A stretch of 64,000 nt of DNA from Candidatus Stoquefichus sp. SB1. Lineage in GTDB: Bacteria; Bacillota_I; Bacilli_A; Erysipelotrichales; Coprobacillaceae. The DNA lies in NCBI RefSeq assembly GCF_001244545.1, contig NZ_LN852693.1, forward strand, positions 193,750 to 257,749, written 5' to 3'. The notes beneath the pieces were generated by a model. It had not been told where the DNA came from. It saw nothing but the letters and a program-made list of their open reading frames with translations, and did not search any database. Below, one piece after another: positions 35,554 through 44,707 of the stretch (the first letter of the stretch is position 1; every line of letters starts with the position of its first letter). Made by a program: the position numbers and the translations under genes.

Positions 35554-35910
35554 ATGAATAAAGCCCCTTTTTATAAGAGTCTAGGTTATGCATGGAGTGG
35601 GATATGGGCATGCATAAAAAAAGAAAGAAATATGAAAATTCATCTAGGAATGATGATAGCGGTTATTATATGTGGATTGATTTTTTCTTTAACTTATACT
35701 GAGTGGATAATTTGTATCTTATTATTTGGTATAGTGATGGCTTTAGAGTTGCTTAATACGGCTGTTGAGGCGGTTGTTGATCTGGTGAGTCCTACATATC
35801 ATCCTTTAGCAAAATTAGCCAAGGATACAGCAGCTGGTGCAGTTTTGGTTGCAGCCATTGCAGCGGCAATCATTGGCTTGATGATTTTTATTCCGAAATT
35901 GATATTTTAG
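35554..35910 (+). CDS. dgkA: diacylglycerol/undecaprenol kinase
   Basis: A 118-residue membrane kinase of the DgkA family, in Firmicutes usually phosphorylating undecaprenol. Three membrane helices and the signature ELLNTAVEAVVDL with LAKLAKDTAAGAVL are present, together with KKERNMKIHL near the N-terminus. An extended -10 TGATATAAT lies at 35521-35529; this sits too close to ATG 35536 for a leader, so ATG 35554, which has AGAAGTG upstream, is preferred. Confidence 0.9.
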   Translation: MNKAPFYKSLGYAWSGIWACIKKERNMKIHLGMMIAVIICGLIFSLTYTEWIICILLFGIVMALELLNTAVEAVVDLVSPTYHPLAKLAKDTAAGAVLVAAIAAAIIGLMIFIPKLIF

Positions 35911-36470
35911 AAGTCTTCTTGATGAATGACTTCTTTTTTGATGGATTTTTCCATAATATAAAGATATCCACAAATAAGAATTGTAAAATATATTTCTAAA
36001 TATCCGTTAACTCTGGTAAACACAATGAGTAATAAGCATAAAAACTGAATACCAAGGTCAAAGAACCAATGAATATGTAAATAAATATGAGGATATTGAA
36101 TAGCTAAAAAACGTGTGTAAATAAAAAGGAGAATTAAAAAAATAAGACTAGGAACCATTGAACAAATCACATGCATCATTGAATAGAAATCTTTCCCATT
36201 AAGAGTATATGGACAAAAAGCTCCAATGATCATCATGCTGGCTGCAACAATAATCGATAATTTGATAGCTGATTCTTGATGATGAAGCAAGATAAGAACA
36301 CGATACATTTTATATGCAAAAAAACCAGCACAGATAATGGTGAAAATAACAACTAATAAGTGATAATCAGCAATTGTGGCAACTCCTGTTATATTTTCAT
36401 ACATTAAATTTGCGCGTGTTGCAACGAAAATAGTCATAATGAGAATAAGTAAATATGTCATAAAAAACAC
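35907..36470 (-). CDS. hypothetical multi-pass membrane protein
   Basis: A 187-residue protein with six predicted membrane helices and short loops, ending in a charged tail (MEKSIKKEVIHQEDF). Histidines occur at several membrane-proximal places (IHWFFDLG, MMHVICS). I do not recognise the family; DUF998-like or bacteriorhodopsin-unrelated small membrane families are possible. It converges on dgkA with a 4-nt overlap of stop codons and is divergent from the next gene. Ribosome site GAGGTG precedes the ATG. Confidence 0.6.
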   Translation of the reverse strand: MFFMTYLLILIMTIFVATRANLMYENITGVATIADYHLLVVIFTIICAGFFAYKMYRVLILLHHQESAIKLSIIVAASMMIIGAFCPYTLNGKDFYSMMHVICSMVPSLIFLILLFIYTRFLAIQYPHIYLHIHWFFDLGIQFLCLLLIVFTRVNGYLEIYFTILICGYLYIMEKSIKKEVIHQEDF

Positions 36471-36556
36471 CTCTGCAAAAAATTATATACTTTTTTTTAA
36501 AATTAAAAAGAAAAATCGATAAAAAATGTGTATAGGAATAGTGAGGAGGTAAAAAA

Positions 36557-36865
36557 ATGAAAGCAGTATTAGATGCATTAAGTTTTGAAGCAGGGAATTT
36601 ATGTAATTCCAATTCTGAAGTTCATGTTCAATTTGAATATGAAAAATTAAAAGAAAGGAGAGTGAAATTCTATTTACATGTGTATGTAGGTGTTGAAGAA
36701 ATTGATAATTTCAGATTTTATGTTAAGATCATTTATATTATTGATTGTGAAGATATGATTTTTGATGATGATCAAGTCATGATTGAAAATGCAATTCAAT
36801 GTATGATTCCATCTTTAACTCAAATTGTCATTACGTTAGATACACTTGTGAAAGAAGAAAGGTGA
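36557..36865 (+). CDS. hypothetical protein, strand-rich and acidic
   Basis: A 102-residue soluble protein with alternating strand-like segments (VHVQFEYEKLKERRVKFYLHVYV, split by charged residues) and a DDDQ stretch. I do not recognise it. It has a strong GAGGAGGTAAAAAA site and is transcribed divergently from the membrane protein at 35907, 86 nt away. A 15-bp hairpin overlaps its stop, after which the dpa operon starts. Confidence 0.55.
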   Translation: MKAVLDALSFEAGNLCNSNSEVHVQFEYEKLKERRVKFYLHVYVGVEEIDNFRFYVKIIYIIDCEDMIFDDDQVMIENAIQCMIPSLTQIVITLDTLVKEER

Positions 36866-36886
36866 TTTTTGCCTTTCTTCTTTCAC
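36848..36886 (+). terminator. long hairpin at the end of the 36557 gene
   Basis: GTGAAAGAAGAAAGG (36848-36862) pairs perfectly with CCTTTCTTCTTTCAC (36872-36886), a 15-bp stem whose loop holds the stop codon. Only GTTTT follows, so termination may be partial, or the hairpin may mark a control point before dpaA. Confidence 0.55.
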
Positions 36887-36927
36887 GTTTTAGGTATTTT
36901 GACATAACTTAAGGTGAGGTGGATAAT

Positions 36928-37725
36928 GTGTTAATTTTTGTGAATCATGATGATATGCGTTCTTTGGAATTGATGGAAGAGATGATTCGTCGTGGATATT
37001 ATGTGAGTGATCAATTTAAGGATATGAAGTATGCAGATGTTCTTTATTTAGGGTTGAAAGGACCAGATCGTAAAAATCGTTTGTTGACGCATCAGGAAAC
37101 AATAATGATTGATCAAAAAATGCTGGAAAGCTTAAAAGATAATTGTTTGATATTGACTTTAGTCCATAATGCTTATCTTAATGAATTATCAAAGCAGTAT
37201 CATTTTCGTTATATTGCTTTATTAGATGATGAGAATTTTGTAACGAAAAATAGCATTTTAACGGCTGAAGGGTTAATAGCCTATTTAATTGCACATCGGA
37301 GAATGCCTATATATCACAGTCACATTGATATATTAGGATTTGGGCATTGTGCAAAACCGATTATTGAATATCTTGTTGCAATGCAAGCAAAGGTAAGAGT
37401 TGCTGTTAGAAAAGGTATTTATCAAAAAGATATTGAGGAAATGGGGGCTGAGTATATTCGATTAGATGATTTATCATTATCTCAAAGCGATATTTTAATT
37501 AATACGATACCTTATGTTGTTGTCAAAGAGGATAAGTTAGATCGTGTTAATCATCATATCATGATTATTGATATTGCATCTTATCCTTATGGTATTGATC
37601 ATCACTATGCTTTATCAAAGGGATTAAATTGTCAGATTTTATCATCTATACCTTGTAAATATGCTTATGGTTATGCTGGTAAAATGGTGGCTGATGAAAT
37701 AGAAAGGGAGTTAGAAAATGCTTAA
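36928..37725 (+). CDS. dpaA: dipicolinate synthase subunit A
   Basis: A 265-residue SpoVFA/DpaA protein, with DpaB making dipicolinic acid, the calcium chelator of spore cores, from dihydrodipicolinate. The C-terminal half has a Rossmann motif ILGFGHCAKPIIEYL (about 136-150) and the conserved IDIASYPYGIDHHYA. AGGTGAGG (36912-36919) is correctly spaced for GTG 36928; GTG 36919 overlaps that site. The gene overlaps dpaB by 8 nt. Expression is expected in the mother cell under a late sigma factor, though I cannot identify that promoter. Confidence 0.9.
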   Translation: MLIFVNHDDMRSLELMEEMIRRGYYVSDQFKDMKYADVLYLGLKGPDRKNRLLTHQETIMIDQKMLESLKDNCLILTLVHNAYLNELSKQYHFRYIALLDDENFVTKNSILTAEGLIAYLIAHRRMPIYHSHIDILGFGHCAKPIIEYLVAMQAKVRVAVRKGIYQKDIEEMGAEYIRLDDLSLSQSDILINTIPYVVVKEDKLDRVNHHIMIIDIASYPYGIDHHYALSKGLNCQILSSIPCKYAYGYAGKMVADEIERELENA

Positions 37726-38296
37726 ATTAGGATTTTGTATTACAGGGTCTTTTTGTAGTATGGATGATATGTTATATGTTTTAAAGGAATTGAAAGATGA
37801 TTATGATATTGAGGTCTTTTTAACACCAAATGTGAATACAATGGATACAAGGTTCTATTCACATGTTGAACTGAAAGAAAAAATTCAGGAAATCACTCAA
37901 AAAGAACCTCATACAACTATTCAAGAAGCAGAGGTCTATGGACCAATGAAAAAATTAGATGTTGTTTTGGTTTATCCTTGTGATGCTTCTACTTTAGCAA
38001 AATTAAATCATGGAATTAATGATAATGCAGTAACTATGTTAATTAAATCTTCACTAAGAAATCAAACACCAATTGTTTTAGGAGTTTATTCTAATGATGT
38101 TTTATATGCAAGTGGACAAAATCTTCTTTCTTTAATGGGACGCAAACATTTTTATTTTGTACCAATGTATCAGGATCACTATAAAAACAAACCTAACAGT
38201 ATGATTGCTTGTAAAAAGAAAGTAAAAGATACATTAAACTGTGCTATTCAACATCTTCAATATCAGCCGTTTGTATTAGGCTATAAGGAGGTATAA
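37718..38296 (+). CDS. dpaB: dipicolinate synthase subunit B
   Basis: A 192-residue flavoprotein-like subunit (SpoVFB). It starts LGFCITGSFCSMDD, a Rossmann-like nucleotide-binding turn, and carries VYPCDASTLAKLNHGINDNA, typical of the family. Overlap with dpaA and a 1-nt gap to dapA indicate tight co-expression. It supports the view that the organism forms endospores. Confidence 0.9.
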   Translation: MLKLGFCITGSFCSMDDMLYVLKELKDDYDIEVFLTPNVNTMDTRFYSHVELKEKIQEITQKEPHTTIQEAEVYGPMKKLDVVLVYPCDASTLAKLNHGINDNAVTMLIKSSLRNQTPIVLGVYSNDVLYASGQNLLSLMGRKHFYFVPMYQDHYKNKPNSMIACKKKVKDTLNCAIQHLQYQPFVLGYKEV

Positions 38297-38297
38297 A

Positions 38298-39149
38298 ATG
38301 AAAGAGATATTTACAGCATTAATTACACCATTTAATCAAGATCAATCAATTGATTATCCTGGACTATATCGAATTATGGATAAATTAATAGAAGAGGGGA
38401 ATAAATCATTTTTACTTTGTGGAACAACAGGTGAAACATCAACTTTAAAATTAGATGAACGTCGTCTGCTTGTTGAAAATATACTTGAAAAATATCCAAC
38501 TATCCGTGTCATTGTTGGAATTAGTTCAAATAGCACATCACAGGTTATTCGTCATATCCAAATGTATAAAGATAATCCTCGTATCTATGCTTTTTTAGTA
38601 ATTGTTCCTTATTATATTAAACCAAGCCAAAGCGGTATTTTTAAACATTTTGATTTAATTGCGGCTTCAACAGAAAAAAAGATAATGATCTATAATATTC
38701 CGAGTCGATGTGGTGTTGCGATTGAAGTTAGTACAGTCATTCGTTTAGCAAATAAACATAAAAATATTATTGGTATGAAACAATGTGGTCCATTAGAAGA
38801 AATTCATCAAATTAAAGATGCTTTGCCTCAATTTAAGGTTTATATTGGTGATGATCACTTACTGTTAGAAGGATTAAAACAAAGAGCTGATGGTGTTATT
38901 TCAGTAACGAGCCATCTTGATTATCCATTAATTGATGAAATATGTAAAAATGAAAATGTTTTTGATGATCGTTATTTAAAACTAATTAGTGAATATGTTT
39001 TTATTGAACCATCACCTGCACCTATCAAGTATATCTTAAGTCAGCTTGGGTATATTCAAAATATACTAAGATGTCCCTTAACACCGATTGGAGAAGAATC
39101 GGAAGTGAAGTTAGCACCATTAATTGAAAAATATAAGAAAATGATTTGA
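38298..39149 (+). CDS. dapA: 4-hydroxy-tetrahydrodipicolinate synthase
   Basis: A 283-residue TIM-barrel class I aldolase condensing pyruvate with aspartate semialdehyde, giving the precursor of both lysine/diaminopimelate and dipicolinate. Motifs: LCGTTGETSTL (about 40-50), YYIKPSQSGIF, IYNIPSRCG and the Schiff-base lysine K161 in IGMKQCG. In Bacillus dapA is likewise the last gene of the spoVF group and precedes rnjB; here asd and dapG are absent. Ribosome site AAGGAGGTATAAA. Confidence 0.95.
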   Translation: MKEIFTALITPFNQDQSIDYPGLYRIMDKLIEEGNKSFLLCGTTGETSTLKLDERRLLVENILEKYPTIRVIVGISSNSTSQVIRHIQMYKDNPRIYAFLVIVPYYIKPSQSGIFKHFDLIAASTEKKIMIYNIPSRCGVAIEVSTVIRLANKHKNIIGMKQCGPLEEIHQIKDALPQFKVYIGDDHLLLEGLKQRADGVISVTSHLDYPLIDEICKNENVFDDRYLKLISEYVFIEPSPAPIKYILSQLGYIQNILRCPLTPIGEESEVKLAPLIEKYKKMI

Positions 39150-39262
39150 TGAGAAACATTTTATGTGATATGATAATCATACTTTTGAAAAAACTATACA
39201 CAATAAAGAAAGACATGTATAATGATTATAGCAATATACAAATGAAAAGAAAGGGTGAAAAA

Positions 39263-40957
39263 ATGAAAAACGATATCATTAGGTTTATACCTATGGGTGG
39301 ACAAGCAGAAATGGGTAAAAGCATGTACTGTTTTGAAATCAATGAAAAGATATTTATAATAGATTCAGGTTTCCGTTTTCCTGATTCAGATAAACTAGGT
39401 GTTGATGTGATCATTCCTAGTTTTACATATTTAGAAGAAAGGTTAGATAAAATTGTGGCCATTATTATTACACATGGTCATGATGATGCTATGGCAGCTT
39501 TGCCATATTTGCTTCAAAGTGTCAATGTACCGGTTTATGCACCAAACTTAACAGCGGACTTAATTGAGCAGATGATTGATCGTTTCCAACGACATAATCG
39601 TGTGAAACTGCATTTAGACTTGCATCGTGTGAAAAGAAATGCTTCTATTGATATAGCAGGTGTTCCAATTGAATTTTTCCCAGTGACACATTCTATTCCT
39701 GGAAGTGTTGGTGTGGCATTATGGACAGATAAAGGATATTTGGTTTATAGTGGAGAATTCATTATTGATTTTGGTGCACCAGAGGGATTTAGATGTGATA
39801 TTCAAAAGATGATGGAGATCGGGAAAAAAGGTGTGTTAGCTTTATTGGTGGAATCATCAAGTGCAAAACATGAGGGCTATACTTCTCCTAATCATAAATT
39901 AACAAATCGCATTGATCATATTTTTGAAGACAGTAATGAAAGAATTATTATTTCTAGTTATGCGCAAAATGTTTTTAGAACAAAAGAAATTATTGAATTA
40001 ACTAAGAAGTATAAACGTCAAATTGTTTTCTATGGTAGAGACAAATATGATAATACAAACAGTTTATTACGTATAGGTAAAAAATCAAAAGAACCAATTA
40101 TCGATGTACCTGCCCAATTACTAGGTAAAAAAGAATATATTGGGCAAGCACAATATGATAGTAATTATGTCATTTTATTAAGTGGCAGCCCACGTCATAT
40201 CTATCATGATATTTGTGATATTATTGATGGTGGTGATGAATTATTAAAGTTACGTAAAGGCGATACATTTATCGTTGCATCACCTGTTTTGCCTGGAACA
40301 GAGAAAATTGCCAATAAAGCACATAATGGTTTATATAAGACAGATGCACATATTCATTTGTTGAAAAATAAGGATTTATTTTCAATGCATGCATCTGAAG
40401 AAGATATTAAAGTGATTATTCAGATTTTCAAACCAAAATATTATATTCCAATGAAAGGTGAATATCAGCATTTGATTTTTAATCAGCAGATTGCTGAGGA
40501 AATGGGTATTGATAAAGAACATATCATTATTTTAGATAATGGTGAGAGTATTGCGTTTAAAAATGGAGAATTAATACCTGGACGTGAAACTTTTGAAATT
40601 GAAGATGTCATGATTGATGGTATTGGAATAGGTGATGTTGGTGAAAAGGTGATTGATGATCGTATTCAATTAGCTAATGATGGTGTGGTTATTGTTGGTT
40701 TGACTATCTCTCGTGAAACAAAGGATATTATTGCTCAGACTGATTGTCAAACAAGAGGGTTTGTCTATTTGAAGGATTCAGAGTATGTGATTAAACATAT
40801 CATTGAGATTTGTGAAAATGTTGTTGCAAAATTAAAAGAAGATCCTCAATTAGAAATTGCCGAAATTAGAGCTATGATGAAAGATCAGTCAATGAAATAT
40901 ATTATTAAGGAAACAGGGAAAAAACCAGTTTTTATAGGGGTTGTTGTAGAAATCTAA
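39263..40957 (+). CDS. rnjB: RNase J2-like protein with altered metal site
   Basis: A 564-residue beta-CASP RNase J protein. The MBL motif that is HGHEDH in active RNase J reads HGHDDA (residues 71-76), GDFKFD is GEFIID near 163, and PVHGEYRH is PMKGEYQHL near 398, so several metal ligands are gone. Bacillus RNase J2 also has a degenerate site and acts as partner of J1, and its gene is at the same place (between dapA and spoIIIE). I therefore read it as the J2-type subunit. AAAGGGTGAAAAA supports ATG 39263; upstream in-frame ATGs are unlikely starts. Confidence 0.8.
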   Translation: MKNDIIRFIPMGGQAEMGKSMYCFEINEKIFIIDSGFRFPDSDKLGVDVIIPSFTYLEERLDKIVAIIITHGHDDAMAALPYLLQSVNVPVYAPNLTADLIEQMIDRFQRHNRVKLHLDLHRVKRNASIDIAGVPIEFFPVTHSIPGSVGVALWTDKGYLVYSGEFIIDFGAPEGFRCDIQKMMEIGKKGVLALLVESSSAKHEGYTSPNHKLTNRIDHIFEDSNERIIISSYAQNVFRTKEIIELTKKYKRQIVFYGRDKYDNTNSLLRIGKKSKEPIIDVPAQLLGKKEYIGQAQYDSNYVILLSGSPRHIYHDICDIIDGGDELLKLRKGDTFIVASPVLPGTEKIANKAHNGLYKTDAHIHLLKNKDLFSMHASEEDIKVIIQIFKPKYYIPMKGEYQHLIFNQQIAEEMGIDKEHIIILDNGESIAFKNGELIPGRETFEIEDVMIDGIGIGDVGEKVIDDRIQLANDGVVIVGLTISRETKDIIAQTDCQTRGFVYLKDSEYVIKHIIEICENVVAKLKEDPQLEIAEIRAMMKDQSMKYIIKETGKKPVFIGVVVEI

Positions 40958-40981
40958 GCAAGAGAAAATCTTGCTTTTTCT
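40956..40981 (+). terminator. rho-independent terminator
   Basis: AGCAAGA-GAAAA-TCTTGCT overlapping the stop codon, followed by TTTTC TTTT. Confidence 0.8.
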
Positions 40982-41035
40982 TTTCATTAAGTCAATATTT
41001 TGATATAATGGGAAAAGTGAAAGAAGGTGAAGCTT

Positions 41036-43315
41036 ATGGCCAAGACAAAGCGTTCTAAAAAATCTAAAGAACAAATTATTGAAGAAACATTAAGATTAAG
41101 AATTATATCATTATTGTTAATTTTCCTGATTGTAATTGCTGCTTTAAGGTTAGGGGTCATTGGTCAAACTCTTCATCAGTGTTTTGCTTTTATGGTTGGT
41201 AATTTATTTGGTGTTGTCTATTTAGGTTTGATTCTTTTTTTGTGTTATATCATATATAAAGCAACAATTCCTCGTTTGAATGGACCAGAGGCTATTGGTA
41301 TTTATTTGATTTCAGTCAGTGCTTTAACAATGGCTTCAATTCCTAGTAATCCACAAGTGAAAGGATTAGGGGTTATTAATACATATATTCAAAGTCGTTT
41401 AAATAATAAAGGTGGTTTTTTAGGAACTGTTTTTTATGGTGTCTTTAGCTCTTTGTTTGATAATTTAGGAGCACTTATTTTAGCGATTGTGATTCTTTTG
41501 ATTGGATGTGTCTTATTGTTTAGTAAAATTTATATGAAACATCAATCTCAAGTTAAGAAAAAGAAGAAAAAAACAGTGAAAACCAAAGTTGAGAATCAAC
41601 CAGATCCAGCTGTTCAAACAATTGTTTTAAAAAAGAAATCACATTTCTTTGATTTCCTTTCCAAAGATGAAGAAATTCCTTTATTTCCTGATGATGTTTT
41701 TGAAGATCCAATCGAGCAAACACCTATAGAAGAAGAAATTACAAGTGCCTTTGAATTTGATGAACAAAAGATGAAATTAGATATTAAAGAAATGGAACCA
41801 CCTAAAGAAGAAAAGATTGAAGAAGAAAAAATAATCAAACCAACAATCAAAACATCTTCCCATTATCAATTACCACCATTATCTTTATTATCAACAAAAT
41901 CAACTAACAATGCTTCCAAAGAAAGAAGTTCAGCTAATAAAAATGCTGCTCGACTAACAAGTGTCTTAAAACAATTTGGAGTTAATGCAACAATAGAAAA
42001 TGCATTTATTGGACCAACAATTACAAAATATGAATTAAAATTAGAAACAGGAACAAGAGTCAACAAAATCTTACAATTACAAGATGATATTAAACTTGCT
42101 TTAGCAACCGCTGATATACGTATTGAAGCGCCTATTCCTGGTAAACCTTATGTAGGAATAGAAGTTCCAAATCAGTCGGCTTCAATGGTTGGATTTAAAG
42201 ATGTTTTTAAGACATTACAATCTAGTAAAAAACTTATGGATAACAAACTTGTTGTTGCTTTAGGAAAAGATGTTTCCGGTCAGCCGATTTATGCTGAATT
42301 AGATAAAATGCCCCATTTATTAATTGCAGGAGCTACAGGTTCTGGGAAATCAGTATGTGTCAATACAATTATTTCATCTATTTTGATGCGTGCAAGACCT
42401 GACGAAGTTAAATTAATATTGGTAGATCCTAAAAAAGTTGAATTATCTGTTTATAATGGAATTCCTCATTTATTAGCACCAGTAGTGACTGATCCAAAGA
42501 AAGCAGCTGCTGTTTTAAGAGAAGTTGTTGCAGAAATGGAACGCCGATATGATGTTTTTGCTAGTGTTAATGCTAGAAATATTAAAAGTTATAATGCGTT
42601 TGCGCATGAATATAATGTAGGAAAAGATGAGTCAGAACAAAAAGAAATTCTTTCATATCATGTGATTATATTAGATGAGGTTGCAGATTTGATGATGGTA
42701 GCAAGTAAAGAGGTTGAAGACTGCATTATGCGTATTTCACAAATGGCGCGTGCTGCTGGTATTCATTTAATTGTTGCCACACAACGTCCATCAACGGATA
42801 TTATTACTGGTGTTATTAAAGCCAATATTCCTTCACGAATTGCTTTTGCAGTTTCTTCAAGCATTGATTCACGAACGATTTTAGATACATCAGGTGCTGA
42901 AAAATTATTGGGAAAAGGGGACATGCTATTTTCACCAATGGGTGCTTCATCACCGATTCGTGTTCAAGGTTGTTTTGTTTCTGATGATGAAGTGGCAGAG
43001 ATTGTTCATTATGTGTCTTCCCAACAAGAAGCAATATATGAAGAGCGTTATGTCAATGCCAAGAGTTTATCTTCAGGTTCTTCGACTAGTGGAGATGGTT
43101 ATGACGATGAAGATGAAGAATATGAAAATTGTCGTGAATTTGTTATTCAGGCTCAAAAAGCCAGTACATCTTTATTACAAAGAAAGTTTAGAATTGGCTA
43201 TAATAAGGCAGCACGTATTATTGATCGTTTAGAAGAAGAAGGGGTAATTGGACCTCAACTCGGCAGCAAACCAAGAGAAGTTTTTATACGTCAATATCAT
43301 GAAGAAGATTTATAA
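41036..43315 (+). CDS. ftsK: DNA translocase FtsK/SpoIIIE
   Basis: A 759-residue membrane-anchored DNA pump that clears chromosome from the closing septum, and in sporulation moves DNA into the forespore. Four membrane helices lie at about 20-165, then an acidic linker (EEEI-type repeats, about 220-270), the motor with Walker A LIAGATGSGKSVCVNT near 430 and DEVADLMMVASKEVED, and the winged-helix gamma domain from about 705 (FVIQAQKASTSLLQRKFRIG) that reads orienting sequences. Extended -10 TGATATAAT at 41001-41009; AGAAGG supports ATG 41036 rather than GTG 41027. Confidence 0.95.
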   Translation: MAKTKRSKKSKEQIIEETLRLRIISLLLIFLIVIAALRLGVIGQTLHQCFAFMVGNLFGVVYLGLILFLCYIIYKATIPRLNGPEAIGIYLISVSALTMASIPSNPQVKGLGVINTYIQSRLNNKGGFLGTVFYGVFSSLFDNLGALILAIVILLIGCVLLFSKIYMKHQSQVKKKKKKTVKTKVENQPDPAVQTIVLKKKSHFFDFLSKDEEIPLFPDDVFEDPIEQTPIEEEITSAFEFDEQKMKLDIKEMEPPKEEKIEEEKIIKPTIKTSSHYQLPPLSLLSTKSTNNASKERSSANKNAARLTSVLKQFGVNATIENAFIGPTITKYELKLETGTRVNKILQLQDDIKLALATADIRIEAPIPGKPYVGIEVPNQSASMVGFKDVFKTLQSSKKLMDNKLVVALGKDVSGQPIYAELDKMPHLLIAGATGSGKSVCVNTIISSILMRARPDEVKLILVDPKKVELSVYNGIPHLLAPVVTDPKKAAAVLREVVAEMERRYDVFASVNARNIKSYNAFAHEYNVGKDESEQKEILSYHVIILDEVADLMMVASKEVEDCIMRISQMARAAGIHLIVATQRPSTDIITGVIKANIPSRIAFAVSSSIDSRTILDTSGAEKLLGKGDMLFSPMGASSPIRVQGCFVSDDEVAEIVHYVSSQQEAIYEERYVNAKSLSSGSSTSGDGYDDEDEEYENCREFVIQAQKASTSLLQRKFRIGYNKAARIIDRLEEEGVIGPQLGSKPREVFIRQYHEEDL

Positions 43316-43318
43316 TTT

Positions 43319-43380
43319 AAGAGAGAGTGGGCATAATATATAAAAATGTTTTAAGTTATGTACAATCTCTCTTTTCATTT
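43319..43380 (+). terminator. long-stem terminator after ftsK
   Basis: AAGAGAGA (43319-43326) pairs with TCTCTCTT (43366-43373), with inner GCATAA/TTATGT pairing, followed by a T-rich tail. Confidence 0.6.
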
Positions 43381-43432
43381 TGTTAATTTAATGTTAAAAT
43401 ATGTGTAGAAATTTGAAGGAGGAAAACTGAAT

Positions 43433-44527
43433 ATGAAAAAAATGTTTGCGTCATTATTGGCATTATCATTAATGCTAGTTGGATGCGGTGGTGGATCAGA
43501 TGAGAAAAAAGATGATACACCAGTGATTGCTTTAGTTACTGATCAGGGAACTATTAGTGACAAATCATTTAACCAATCTGCATGGGAAGCTGTAGAACAG
43601 TATGCAAAGGAAAAAGGCTTAGGTAATAAATATTATAAGCCAGCGACATTTGATACTGCTGGTTATACTGCTCAAATTGAAAATGCAGTTGACAATGGTG
43701 CTAAGGTTATTGTTTGTCCAGGATTTAAATTCTCTGAAACAATTGCAAATGTTCAAGAAAAATACAAAGATGTTAAATTTATTTTAATTGATGCAACACC
43801 TGCTGATGCAAAAGGAAATGCTGTAGATCCAAAAGATAATGTTTATTGTGCATTATATAAAGAACAACAACCAGGATATTTAGCTGGTTATGCTGCTGTT
43901 AAAGAAGGTTATACAAAATTAGGATTTATGGGTGGTATTGCTTTACCAGCCGTTATTAACTATGGTTATGGATATTTACAAGGTGCTAATGATGCAGCTA
44001 AAGAATTAGGTATTAATGTTGAAGTGAAATATGCTTATACTGGTACATTTAATGAATCACCAGATATCAAATCAAAAGCTGCTGGATGGTATAACACTGG
44101 AACTGAAGTTATCTTCTCTTGTGGTGGACAAATTTGTAACTCAGTATTTGCTGCTGCTGAAGAATCAAATAAAATGTCAATTGGTGTAGATAGTGACCAA
44201 AAAGATGCAAGTAAAACTGTTTTAACTTCTGCAATGAAAGGTGTTAAAAAGACAGTTTATGATGAAATCGCTGCTGCATTTGATAACACATTTAAAGGTG
44301 GAGTTCATACACTAGATGCAACTGGTAATTATGTTGGATTATCAGAAGATTTCACAAGATTCAAAAAATTCACAAAATCTGATTATGATAAGGTTTTTGA
44401 AACTGTTAAGAGTGATAAAGTTAAAATCGTTACAAATGCTGATGTAGATAAAAATGCACAAGGTGATCCTAATACAAAAGTATTAAAAGATACATTTACA
44501 AATATTAAAGTTACATATGATAAATAA
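43433..44527 (+). CDS. BMP-family nucleoside-binding lipoprotein
   Basis: A 364-residue lipoprotein: signal peptide with lipobox LMLVGC (Cys18), then the BMP/PnrA domain beginning VIALVTDQGTISDKSFNQSA and containing ENAVDNGAKVIVCPGFKF. BMP proteins bind purine nucleosides for ABC uptake (NupN/BmpA/PnrA). It heads a cluster with an ATPase and two permeases. Start after GAAGGAGGAAAACTGAAT. No purine riboswitch was seen in its leader. The 180 nt to the next gene contain only a weak stem. Confidence 0.9.
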   Translation: MKKMFASLLALSLMLVGCGGGSDEKKDDTPVIALVTDQGTISDKSFNQSAWEAVEQYAKEKGLGNKYYKPATFDTAGYTAQIENAVDNGAKVIVCPGFKFSETIANVQEKYKDVKFILIDATPADAKGNAVDPKDNVYCALYKEQQPGYLAGYAAVKEGYTKLGFMGGIALPAVINYGYGYLQGANDAAKELGINVEVKYAYTGTFNESPDIKSKAAGWYNTGTEVIFSCGGQICNSVFAAAEESNKMSIGVDSDQKDASKTVLTSAMKGVKKTVYDEIAAAFDNTFKGGVHTLDATGNYVGLSEDFTRFKKFTKSDYDKVFETVKSDKVKIVTNADVDKNAQGDPNTKVLKDTFTNIKVTYDK

Positions 44528-44707
44528 TTCAAATCTTGAAAGTTGAATATTTATATGATTATGATGGGGTGAAATCATTTCTTTTGACTTCACTCTTTCT
44601 TTTTGATGTTTATCATTTCTATTATAATGATAGAAAAATTGATAATAGAAAATAAATTTATTTTCGAAATATAAAATTTATAGTATAATAATGGCGAGGT
44701 GAGGATA

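Noticed and set aside
43319-43432. Purine riboswitch before the nucleoside transporter
   Set aside because: No purine-aptamer core is present; the structure is a long-stem terminator of ftsK followed by a short leader.
44528-44698. Terminator separating the BMP gene from its ABC genes
   Set aside because: The GTGAA/TTCAC pairing near 44570-44605 is imperfect and has only a short T run; a partial attenuator that raises the lipoprotein level is possible but not supported enough to list.
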